Positions 8,436 through 14,848 of a stretch of 18,694 nt of DNA are shown piece after piece. The position numbers and the translations under genes were made by a program. Numbering within the stretch: position 1 is the stretch's first letter; the number at the start of each line of letters is the position of its first letter. The notes under the pieces were generated by a model that was given only the letters and a program-made list of their open reading frames with translations, made no database searches and was not told the DNA's origin. The DNA is from Streptosporangiaceae bacterium (GTDB lineage: Bacteria; Actinomycetota; Actinomycetes; Streptosporangiales; Streptosporangiaceae): assembly GCA_025934635.1 (NCBI GenBank), contig JAICWX010000166.1, positions 1-18,694 of the forward strand. The letters run 5' to 3'.

Positions 8436-8621
8436 AGTTCCCCCGGGGCGCTGGGCCTGCGGGAGGTGACCGTGGGGGGCAGTGATACCGGCGGCGTGAT
8501 CGTGGAACTGCTCGCGTCGAGAACCCGGCCCGGTCGCGCGGATTGCGCTGGTATCCTACGGCGCGTTCGACAACTTCCCCGGGCTGACGGGCAAGGCGCT
8601 GGTGACGGCAGGGCGGGGTCT
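8436..8621 (+). pseudogene. Alpha/beta-hydrolase fragment, frameshifted and truncated
   Basis: Two adjacent frames together spell an internal piece of an alpha/beta-hydrolase (epoxide hydrolase/haloalkane dehalogenase-like). The first, in frame with GTG 8466, reads ALGLREVTVGGSDTGGVIVE, including the nucleophile elbow G-S-D-T-G-G with Asp as the expected nucleophile. From about 8530 the match moves one frame on: VARIALVSYGAFDNFPGLTG, then KALVTAGR. Family members have these two segments contiguous. The fragment begins just after an in-frame stop at 8427 and ends where the methyltransferase starts. No lid, acid or His region remains. It is a dead remnant, and the longer methyltransferase frame that begins at 8466 runs through it. 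Confidence 0.72.
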
Positions 8622-9485
8622 GTGGACGACAAGTTGCACTTCGCGGTCGACCTCTACCAGGGGACCGCCGAGTATTACGACCGTTACCGGCTGCCGTACC
8701 CGGAGGCGATGATCGAGGACCTGATCGCGCGCACCGGGGTTTCCGGGCAGGAACGGCTGCTTGACCTGGCCTGCGGTACCGGCCAGCTCGCCTTCCCGCT
8801 GTGCCGGTCCTTCGCGGAAGTCTGGGCCGTGGACCGGGAACCCGACTTCGCGCAGATGGTCCAGGCCAAGGCCGACAAGCTGGGCGCCGGGAACATCCGC
8901 CCGGTCACGGCAGACGCCGAGACCCTCGACGCGGAACCCGGGCACTTCGAACTGGCCGCCATCGGCAACGCCTTCCACCGGCTCGATCGCGACCTGGTCG
9001 CCGCCAGGCTACTGAACTGGCTGCGGCCCGGCGGGTGCGTAGCGCTGTGCTGGGCGGACGGCCCGCAACTGGGCGACCGGGAGTGGCAGCGGGCGCTCGC
9101 GGCCCTGCTCGACCGGTGGCAGACCGCGCTCGGCGCGACCGGCCGGGTCCCCGCGAACTGGGCCGTGCCGCAGCGGCGACGGCCCGATGCCCAGGTGCTG
9201 TCCGAGGCCGGGTTCGAGACGGCCGGCCGCCACGCGTTCCCCGTCGAGCACCGGTGGAGCCTGGCGGAACTGGCCGGCTACGTACGGTCCACCTCGTTCC
9301 TCCCGCCCTCGGTCCTCGGCGACCAGGGGACCGCCTTCGACGACGACCTCGCGGCCGCCATCGGCCCGTTCGCCGCCGCCGACGGCACCTTCCCTCACGA
9401 CGTGGGCTTCGTCTATGACCTGGCCCGCAAGCCGACGGCCCAGACAATCCCGCGTGCTGAGGACATGTCCCAAGGTACGTGTTAG
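8622..9485 (+). CDS. Class I SAM-dependent methyltransferase
   Basis: 287-aa soluble methyltransferase with a Rossmann-like SAM domain. Motif I LDLACGTGQ is at residues 47-55, and the acidic residue Asp71 ends beta-2 (VWAVDRE). TADAET (97-102) is the next SAM contact. AIGNAFHRLD (113-122) and LRPGGCVAL (134-142) are motifs IV and VI of this fold. The N-terminal YDRYRLPYPEAM is typical of the UbiE/Methyltransf_25-like group. The substrate is unknown. The frame is open back to GTG 8466, but that stretch is the hydrolase remnant in the wrong frame. GTG 8622, after GGCGGGG, gives the expected family N-terminus. The C-terminal half (about 150-287) has no recognisable extra domain. Confidence 0.85.
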   Translation: MDDKLHFAVDLYQGTAEYYDRYRLPYPEAMIEDLIARTGVSGQERLLDLACGTGQLAFPLCRSFAEVWAVDREPDFAQMVQAKADKLGAGNIRPVTADAETLDAEPGHFELAAIGNAFHRLDRDLVAARLLNWLRPGGCVALCWADGPQLGDREWQRALAALLDRWQTALGATGRVPANWAVPQRRRPDAQVLSEAGFETAGRHAFPVEHRWSLAELAGYVRSTSFLPPSVLGDQGTAFDDDLAAAIGPFAAADGTFPHDVGFVYDLARKPTAQTIPRAEDMSQGTC

Positions 9486-9584
9486 CGCGCAGCTCATCAG
9501 CGCCGCCGGGTTCGGTGCGATCACCGTGATATGAGCCAGGCTTGGGTACCGGGACCTGGCAAGTTGCTGCTGACGCTGTTTTGA

Positions 9585-9648
9585 TGGTCAGGGGCAGGGT
9601 CGAACTGCCGACCTTCGCTTTTCAGGCGGTCTATCGGTTTCACTGGCC
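9585..9648 (-). pseudogene. tRNA-Phe-like remnant / possible attachment site
   Basis: The minus strand carries a recognisable tRNA-Phe 3' half. The anticodon loop is CTGAAAA (anticodon GAA), then AAGGTC and an intact T-arm (GGCAG, loop TTCGACC, CTGCC). It ends with the acceptor strand CCTGACC, discriminator A and TCA where CCA would be. The 5' half is broken: the sequence is about 64 bases rather than about 75, the D-arm is unpaired, one base is missing from the 3' side of the anticodon stem, and GGCCAG pairs only partly with the acceptor strand. A working tRNA is unlikely. A tRNA 3' end alone is what the distal att site of a tRNA-integrating element looks like, and mobile-element-type genes lie on its 5' side. 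Confidence 0.6.
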
Positions 9649-9711
9649 CACCGGCTCGACAACAGCTGAGTAGCCCGCTTCACCTGCGGAGACGCCAGGA
9701 AGCGCAGGCAT

Positions 9712-10398
9712 TCAATGGCGGCTGGAGCCCTTACCCGGTCCAAGATCCCACAGAAAACCCACAACCGGCTCGTTCCCGGGCACGGCGGCAGGCCGGTCCT
9801 GTTGGCGACGGCCAGCGCTCGCGACGCGTGGCTCGGTTTGGTGCCCTATCGCACGGAGACACTCGTGCGGCCACTCGCGGCGATGGTCGTGTGGTGGTGG
9901 AGTTGGAGTGTGGGGTGACGGTGTACCCGGCGCGTCGGCCCGGCCTGGCGGTCCGACGGGACCGCCGGGCTCGGGCTGACTGTGGTCAGCTGGCCGGGCG
10001 GCCAGCCGGCGCTGAAGGATGCGGCCGGCGAGGCGGTCGAACGCCTCGGCGTCGTGGACACGGGTCTGGCAGGCTTCGCAGGACCGGTCGGCGCAGTCGG
10101 GGCAGGTCTCGATGAGGTCCCGCTTGTATTCGGCCGCCAGGTCCAAAGCGGCGAAGGCGGCGCTGAGGTCAGTGCCGATAAGGACGAACGTGTCAGAGCC
10201 GGACGGCTCGGGATTGCGCGCCGACGCGGCGTGACGGCCAGTGCTGACAGGGACGTCGCGAGTGCCGTCGTAGACGCCGACCAGGTCGGTGATCATGTCG
10301 ATGGCCTGATCGGCGTGGTCACGGTCGCGGGCGTGGTGGCCGTGGCGTTCCAAGGCCGTGATGATCTCGCTCATCAGGCGATGGGTGTGACGGTCCAT
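9712..10398 (-). CDS. Hypothetical protein with Cys cluster, mobile-element type
   Basis: 228 aa, no enzyme family recognised. Residues 1-50 (MDRHTHRLMSEIITALERHG onward) are helical and polar. Residues 70-130 contain YKRDLIETCPDCADRSCEAC with Cys99, 102, 107 and 110 in a CxxC-x4-CxxC spacing that could bind zinc. Proteins with this plan occur, from memory, near Prim-Pol genes in integrative elements of Streptomyces and relatives. From about 135 to the end the sequence turns Pro/Arg/His-rich and probably reads past the original end. ATG 10398 has only a weak SD and overlaps the end of the Prim-Pol frame by 25 bases. The gene may be a survivor or a fused remnant. Confidence 0.6.
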   Translation of the reverse strand: MDRHTHRLMSEIITALERHGHHARDRDHADQAIDMITDLVGVYDGTRDVPVSTGRHAASARNPEPSGSDTFVLIGTDLSAAFAALDLAAEYKRDLIETCPDCADRSCEACQTRVHDAEAFDRLAGRILQRRLAARPADHSQPEPGGPVGPPGRADAPGTPSPHTPTPPPHDHRREWPHECLRAIGHQTEPRVASAGRRQQDRPAAVPGNEPVVGFLWDLGPGKGSSRH

Positions 10399-10907
10399 GC
10401 CGCCGCCGGGGTGCTCAGGTAAGCGGCCGTGTTCTGGAGCAGGTCGGCGGCGCGGAGCTGGGCGAGAGCGCCGTAGCCGTTGCGGGCCGGGCCGTAGTTA
10501 TCGACGTCCAGGACGTCTGGACCGGGGGTACCGGTGGCGATGGCCAGGTTGTAGTCGGGTCGGCGAGTGAACCAGGCGGTGATCCGCTCCGGGTCGGTGG
10601 TGGCGTCGCGGTAGCCGTGGCGGGTGGCGGGGGTCTTTTCGCCGGGGTGGCAGGGGAAGACGGGCCGGCCGCCGCGCAGGTAGCCGGAGGCTTTGGCGGA
10701 CCCGACCGGGTTCCAGCGGAACGTGGACGGGACGCCGCCGATGTGCTGGGGGTTGAACACGTGCACCGGGCCGAGCTGGGGCCCGAGACCGGAACGGCCC
10801 CGCCGACCCGGACGGCGGAGCCGGTCGCGGACGGTACGTTCCGGCAGGCCGGTCAGCAGGCTGATCTGGCGTGAGCTGAGCCGGGAGACCTCATAGAGTT
10901 CGGCCAT
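10374..10907 (-). pseudogene. Truncated Prim-Pol (DNA primase/polymerase) domain fused to an HTH remnant
   Basis: 177-aa frame joining two unrelated pieces. Residues 7-31 (SRLSSRQISLLTGLPERTVR) are a helix-turn-helix that properly belongs to the frame upstream. Residues 76-168 are the N-terminal part of a bifunctional DNA primase/polymerase of the archaeo-eukaryotic primase type: RPVFPCHPGEKTP, DATTDPERITAWF, NLAIATGTPGPDVLDVD (catalytic acids Asp134 and Asp136), then a short TP-Ala/Gly stretch where the homology stops. The remaining catalytic residues are absent. The junction (about 32-75) has no family match. Such Prim-Pol genes serve replication in AICEs and plasmids; this one cannot be functional. 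Confidence 0.7.
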
Positions 10908-11224
10908 GAGCTGCGGTGCCAGATCCCGCGAGCCGTCAGGGCGCCGGAGTGGCCGCCGTCGCCCAGCCCCCGGGAGCGCAGCGTCACGCTGGCCTGGTGC
11001 AGCGTACGGGTGACATGCTGCCGGTCCAGGCAGGAAAGCTCAGCAATCCGGTAGGTGGAAAGACCACAGCACAAGTAGAGGTGGGACAGCCGCTGCGGCG
11101 GCCACTCGTCTGCTGCGATATCCTCGGCGACGGCAGGCAGGCAATAGGGACACGACGACGCGACGTCATCAGGTGAACTGCCGTCGGCGGGAATACGACA
11201 GGCAAGGACCTGACGGTCATCCAT
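10853..11224 (-). CDS. HTH regulator, probably frameshifted (first half of a double-HTH protein)
   Basis: 123-aa frame with a real start: ATG 11224 preceded by GGGAGG at about ten bases. The N-terminus carries CPYC (25-28). Residues 49-83 form a helix-turn-helix (LYLCCGLSTYRIAELSCLDR, then QHVTRTLHQA). From about residue 100 the reading becomes nonsense, while the overlapping frame from 10907 contains a second HTH with the same style (SRLSSRQISLLTGLPERTVR). Two extra bases, for example one CG in the CGCG near 10930, would separate the frames, so the ancestral protein probably had both HTH units. DNA binding and a regulatory role in the element are inferred. It may still make a one-HTH product. 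Confidence 0.6.
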   Translation of the reverse strand: MDDRQVLACRIPADGSSPDDVASSCPYCLPAVAEDIAADEWPPQRLSHLYLCCGLSTYRIAELSCLDRQHVTRTLHQASVTLRSRGLGDGGHSGALTARGIWHRSSWPNSMRSPGSAHARSAC

Positions 11225-11469
11225 GGGACGCGGCCTCCCGCTCGCCTAGGGCAGGGACCGTTGGCGATGACCGCGTTTAACGGCGAGCCCCTCCGCCGTA
11301 TCCGATTTCAGGATAGAAAGAGGTTCCCGGCCCGTAAAGAGGCCCAGCAGTTCCGCAAAGCAGAGGTGAGCGGCGTGGAAGGCTGACTGAAGAGGTCGGC
11401 TGTGCTCTTTATCACCGTTCCCGAGCGTTGCCGCAGGCCCTCAGCATCAGCTGATACTCAGGGCGCCGG

Positions 11470-11475
11470 TACGAT
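11470..11475 (+). promoter_or_regulatory. Possible -10 element for the fluoride operon
   Basis: TACGAT fits TANNNT and would place the transcript start at about 11480-11482, exactly where the P1 strand of riboswitch A begins. No convincing -35 hexamer is visible 16-18 bases upstream. Confidence 0.35.
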
Positions 11476-11479
11476 GAGA

Positions 11480-11557
11480 GGTGTCCAGATGACGCCCTGG
11501 CGCGGAGGCCGAGTGCTTCCCGAACCGCCGCAAGTTGCGGCTGATGGCTTCTCTACC
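11480..11557 (+). promoter_or_regulatory. Fluoride riboswitch (crcB motif), copy A
   Basis: Aptamer upstream of two crcB genes. P1 is GGTG (11480-11483) with TACC (11554-11557). P2 is CCAG/CTGG (11485-11488, 11497-11500) around the loop ATGACGCC. An extra hairpin GGAGG/CTTCC follows (11504-11508, 11516-11520), then the conserved GAACCGCC and P3 GCCGC/GCGGC (11527-11531, 11537-11541). TGAT leads to the pseudoknot strand GGCTTC (11546-11551), which pairs with the P2 loop. GGCTTCTC (11546-11553) is also complementary over 8 bases to GAGGAGCC (11575-11582), a Shine-Dalgarno box. Fluoride binding should free that SD, suggesting translational control (inference). The class is known to turn on crcB genes when fluoride is high. 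Confidence 0.9.
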
Positions 11558-11607
11558 CCGTTCTCGTGACGAATGAGGAGCCTTCCGCGTGCCCAGGACG
11601 TCAGCTG

Positions 11608-12075
11608 GTGAATCTCGCCGCGCTATCCGCCTCAGGCTCCGAGGTCGCTCCTGGACGCCCGGGTGCGAAACGGGTTTTCCCCCGGCCCGACCGGCGGGAG
11701 GTCGCCGCGATTTTTGCCGGCGGGGCGATCGGGACGCTGACGCGCGCAGCGCTGAGCGAAGCGTTCCCGCGGCCGCCGACCGCGTGGCCGTGGCCCACCT
11801 TCACGGTCAATATCGTGGCCGCGTTCCTGTTGGGGTACTTCGTGACCCGACTGCAGGAACGCCTGCCGCTGTCCAGCTACCGGCGGCCGCTGCTTGGCAC
11901 CGGGTTGTGCGGCGGCCTGTCGACGTTCTCCACCATGCAGGTGGAGATCTTGAAAATGATCCACGCTCATGACTGGGGCCTGGCCGCCGGATATGCGGCG
12001 GCCAGCATCGTGGCCGGATACGCGGCGATCCACCTGGCTACTGCGATGGTCCGGAGAGTGCGGGTGCGGCGATGA
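11608..12075 (+). CDS. crcB1: Fluoride channel subunit CrcB/Fluc (first of pair)
   Basis: Membrane subunit of the Fluc fluoride exporter, a dual-topology four-helix protein. In Gram-positives two paralogues often pair to form the channel. Motifs: [32 protein letters not shown] (conserved Asn), and [17 protein letters not shown] (the TTFSTF element that lines the pore). The start is uncertain. GTG 11566 lies only nine bases after the aptamer with no SD. GTG 11608 has AGGA at nine bases. The strongest SD (GAGGAG, 11575-11580) points to GTG 11589, which is out of frame. The C-terminus is Arg-rich. The stop overlaps the ATG of crcB2 (ATGA), giving translational coupling under riboswitch A. Confidence 0.88.
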   Translation: MNLAALSASGSEVAPGRPGAKRVFPRPDRREVAAIFAGGAIGTLTRAALSEAFPRPPTAWPWPTFTVNIVAAFLLGYFVTRLQERLPLSSYRRPLLGTGLCGGLSTFSTMQVEILKMIHAHDWGLAAGYAAASIVAGYAAIHLATAMVRRVRVRR

Positions 12076-12437
12076 ACATCGGTGTCTGGACCGCGGTGGT
12101 GCTGATCGGCGGGACGGGCTCAGTGCTGCGGTTTTACCTTGACGGCACGCTGACCTCGGCCGCAGGCCGGGACTTCCCGCTCGGGACGCTCGCGATCAAC
12201 CTATCCGGTGCGCTGATCCTAGGCCTGCTCACCGGCCTGGCCCTCGGTCACGACCAGGCCCTGCTGGCCGGCACCGCGGCCGTCGGCTCGTACACGACCT
12301 TCTCCACCTGGATGCTGGAAACACAGCGGCTCGCCGAGGAACGCCAGTTCCGCAAGGTCGCGGTCAACGTATCCGCCAGCCTGGTCCTGGGCGTCGCGGC
12401 CGCGGCACTGGGTTACCTGGCCAGGACGCACCTATGA
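12072..12437 (+). CDS. crcB2: Fluoride channel subunit CrcB/Fluc (second of pair)
   Basis: 121-aa four-helix Fluc subunit that should assemble with the upstream paralogue in the cytoplasmic membrane to expel fluoride. The N-terminal helix has [12 protein letters not shown] (the family GxxGAxxRY element), then [19 protein letters not shown] with the conserved Asn, and [13 protein letters not shown] with the TTFST pore element. A fourth helix follows ([20 protein letters not shown]). Length is typical. The start overlaps the crcB1 stop by four bases and the stop overlaps the next ATG by four bases, so three genes are translated as one coupled block from riboswitch A. Confidence 0.95.
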   Translation: MNIGVWTAVVLIGGTGSVLRFYLDGTLTSAAGRDFPLGTLAINLSGALILGLLTGLALGHDQALLAGTAAVGSYTTFSTWMLETQRLAEERQFRKVAVNVSASLVLGVAAAALGYLARTHL

Positions 12438-13492
12438 ACGAAGACTGCGCCAAGCTGACCAGCTATTTCGGCGAACGGCAGCGAACCTCGGGGCGCTTCA
12501 CCGCGGACGCTCTGCTCGACCTGTACGGGCGGCACCAGATTGCCGTCAGCATCTTGCTGCGCGGTACGGAAGGATTCGGCCCCAGGCAGCGCCCGCGCAC
12601 CGACCGCTCTCTTTCGCTGTCCGAGGATCTGCCGCTGATCGCGGTGGCGGTCGACGCCCGGTCCCGGATCGAGGCGATTCTTCCCGCGGTCGCTGACCTC
12701 ACCAGCAACGGACTGATTACCTTGGAGCGGGCCCGGATGCTGACCGGTGACATCGGTCCGCTCGCGCTGCCCGAGGACCTGCTCGAGGCCACGAAGCTGA
12801 CTATCTACCTGGGTCGTACCGAGCGCGTATACCGTGTACCTGCCTTCGTCGCCGTCTGCGATCTGCTCCACCGGCGCGGCGTGGCCGGTGCGACCGTTCT
12901 GCTCGGCGTCGACGGGACCGCGCACGGCCAGCGCCAGCGGGCGGCGTTCTTCAGCAGCAACGCCGAGACGCCGGTGATGGTCATCGCCGTCGGCTCCGGC
13001 GACCGGATCGGGCGGGTCCTGCCCGAGCTCGGCGGTCTGCTGCGCCGCCCGCTGCTGACCCTGGAGCGGATCAGCATCTGCAAGCGTGACGGGATCACGC
13101 TCGGCGACGTCTCTCGCGTTCGGTCTGGAGCCGACGCCCCTGGGACGCTACCGCAGCAGAAGCTCATGGTGTACACCTCCGAGGCCGCGCAGTACCGTGG
13201 CCAGCCGATTCACCGGGCGATTATCCGCAGGCTACGGGCCGCCGGAATCAACGGCGCGACCACCCAACGCGGTATCTGGGGCTTCCACGGCGACCACCGG
13301 CCGCACGGCGACCGGTTGCTTCAGCTTGGCAGGCATGTCCCTGCCGTCACCATCGTGATCGACACTCCCCAGCGCATCGCCACCGCATACTCCGTCATCG
13401 ATGAGCTCACCGCGAAGCAAGGACTGGTCACCAGCGAGTCAGTAACCGCGATCCGGTCTGCTTCAGCGGCCGCCCGCGGCGAGGAGGCCTGA
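12434..13492 (+). CDS. Triple-DUF190 protein, fluoride operon
   Basis: 352-aa cytosolic protein made of three tandem DUF190 domains: about 7-104, 121-218 and 243-341. Each opens with a short strand plus helix (LTSYFGERQR; LTIYLGRTERVYRVPAF; LMVYTSEAAQYRGQPIHRAI), continues with an L..LHRRGVAGATVL-like element and ends in a P(V/L)xxxAV-type strand plus a final helix. DUF190 proteins are usually single-domain (about 110 aa), and a GlnB/PII-like fold is reported for the family. The neighbour relation with CrcB is also a known genomic pattern. Three copies in one chain could make a covalent PII-like pseudotrimer (inference). The start overlaps the crcB2 stop (ATGA). Function: probably sensing or regulating the fluoride exporter; unproven. 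Confidence 0.88.
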   Translation: MNEDCAKLTSYFGERQRTSGRFTADALLDLYGRHQIAVSILLRGTEGFGPRQRPRTDRSLSLSEDLPLIAVAVDARSRIEAILPAVADLTSNGLITLERARMLTGDIGPLALPEDLLEATKLTIYLGRTERVYRVPAFVAVCDLLHRRGVAGATVLLGVDGTAHGQRQRAAFFSSNAETPVMVIAVGSGDRIGRVLPELGGLLRRPLLTLERISICKRDGITLGDVSRVRSGADAPGTLPQQKLMVYTSEAAQYRGQPIHRAIIRRLRAAGINGATTQRGIWGFHGDHRPHGDRLLQLGRHVPAVTIVIDTPQRIATAYSVIDELTAKQGLVTSESVTAIRSASAAARGEEA

Positions 13493-13545
13493 GCCGCCGG
13501 CGCACGTGGGCACTGTTCGGCGGGCCGCCACCGAAGTAATCTTGT

Positions 13546-13619
13546 GGTAGTCAGATGATGCCCTGACGTGGAGGCGGCAGTCTCCCGAACCGCCGCGGCC
13601 GCGGATGATGGCTTCTGCC
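13546..13619 (+). promoter_or_regulatory. Fluoride riboswitch (crcB motif), copy B
   Basis: Second aptamer, 54 bases after the first DUF190 gene. P1 is GGTAG (13546-13550) with CTGCC (13615-13619). P2 is TCAG/CTGA (13551-13554, 13563-13566) around the loop ATGATGCC. The extra hairpin is GGAG/CTCC (13570-13573, 13582-13585), then CGAACCGCC and P3 CCGC/GCGG (13593-13596, 13601-13604). The pseudoknot strand GGCTTC is at 13610-13615. Relative to copy A, a P2 pair changed from C-G to U-A and the extra stem changed while keeping pairing, which supports conserved structure. It precedes only a DUF190 gene, with no crcB between. Confidence 0.88.
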
Positions 13620-13648
13620 CAGACCTGATGCGGCGGAGAGCTCAGCGC

Positions 13649-14848
13649 GTGGACGAGGACGGCGTCGTCTTGACCAGCTACTGGCACGAACGGCAGCAGG
13701 TGCGCGGCAAGCCGCCGGGTGAGGCCCTGGTAGACCTGTACAGCCGTCAGGAGGTGGCGGCCAGCATTCTGCTGCGTGGTGCGGAGGGATCGGCCGCGAT
13801 CGCGGTCGACACCGGGCCCCGTATCGAGGCAGTGCTCGACCAGGTGACGCCGCTGATGCGTTCCGGACTCGTCACTACCCAGCGGACACGGCTGCTGGCG
13901 GGTGAGATAGACCCGGTCTGGCTGGGCGAGGGCCCCGGCGAAGCGACCAGGCTGACCGTGTACTTCAGCCGCCAGGATCGGGTCTATCAGGTTCCGGCCT
14001 TCGAGGCGGCTTGCGAACTGCTGCACCGGCGCGGCATTGCCGGCGCTACCGTCCTGTGCGGCGTCGGCGGCACGACCCGGGGGCGGCGCCAGCACGCCCA
14101 GTTCCTCCAGCATGATGCCGATGTCCCGGTCATGGTCATCGCCGTGGGGGCCGGCGACCAGATCGGGCTGGTTCTTCCCGAGCTCGGCGCGATGTCCCGC
14201 CACCCGTTCATGACGATCGAGAAGGTGCTGCTGTGCAAGCGGGGCGGGCAGCTCATAACCCGCCCGCAGGCTGTTCCGGACCCGAACGGCCGTGACCCGC
14301 TGACCCGGCTGAAGGTGACCGTCTACACGTCCGAGGCGACTCAGCACGAGGGTCAGCCGGTCTACCGTGCCATCACTCGCCAGCTGCGGTCAGCCGGGAT
14401 CAGCGCGACGACCTCACTACGCGGCATCTGGGGCTTCCATGGCGACCGGGCACCGCATGGCGACCACTTCCTTCAGCGCAGGCACCGTGTTCCTGTCGTC
14501 ACGACCATGATCGGCCTGCCTGAGCAGGGGGACGAGGCGTTCGGCGTGATCGACAAGATGACCGTTGAACGTGGCCTGGTGACAGCGGAAACCGTCACCG
14601 AGGTCAGTTCAATGCGGTTACCACCGCGACGATCGCCACCAGCGCGATCAGCATGTATAGCAGGTAAGCGTCCAGGCGCCCCGACTGAAGTCGCTTGGCC
14701 GCCGTCACCACCACGGCGAACAGCCGGGCCGCTGGCCGGTACAGCAAGCTCTCCACGACCTCGCCGACGTCTGACACGTACCGAAGATGCGGCGCGCTGC
14801 CCCCGGCGTTTCCGGCCGCGCCATTGTCCGGATTGTCACCCGGGGTGA
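13649..14848 (+). CDS. Second triple-DUF190 protein with antisense read-through tail
   Basis: Paralogue of the upstream triple-DUF190 protein. GTG 13649 is preceded by GGAGAG and gives VDEDGVVLTSYWHERQQ, aligning with the other copy; frames starting at 13568 or 13628 include riboswitch sequence or an unmatched leader. Domain 1 (about 7-83) lacks 20 residues that copy 1 has at 51-70 (the loop-plus-strand before VAVD). Domain 2 is at about 101-199 and domain 3 at 221-319. Homology ends near residue 319 (about 14605), exactly at the stop of the convergent antiporter gene. The remaining 80 residues are Pro/Arg-rich, antisense to that gene and probably not native. Control by riboswitch B is expected. 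Confidence 0.82.
   Translation: MDEDGVVLTSYWHERQQVRGKPPGEALVDLYSRQEVAASILLRGAEGSAAIAVDTGPRIEAVLDQVTPLMRSGLVTTQRTRLLAGEIDPVWLGEGPGEATRLTVYFSRQDRVYQVPAFEAACELLHRRGIAGATVLCGVGGTTRGRRQHAQFLQHDADVPVMVIAVGAGDQIGLVLPELGAMSRHPFMTIEKVLLCKRGGQLITRPQAVPDPNGRDPLTRLKVTVYTSEATQHEGQPVYRAITRQLRSAGISATTSLRGIWGFHGDRAPHGDHFLQRRHRVPVVTTMIGLPEQGDEAFGVIDKMTVERGLVTAETVTEVSSMRLPPRRSPPARSACIAGKRPGAPTEVAWPPSPPRRTAGPLAGTASSPRPRRRLTRTEDAARCPRRFRPRHCPDCHPG

Noticed and set aside
9585..9648. Functional tRNA-Phe
   Set aside because: Too short, D-arm not foldable, one base lost from the anticodon stem and mismatched acceptor; kept as a remnant only.
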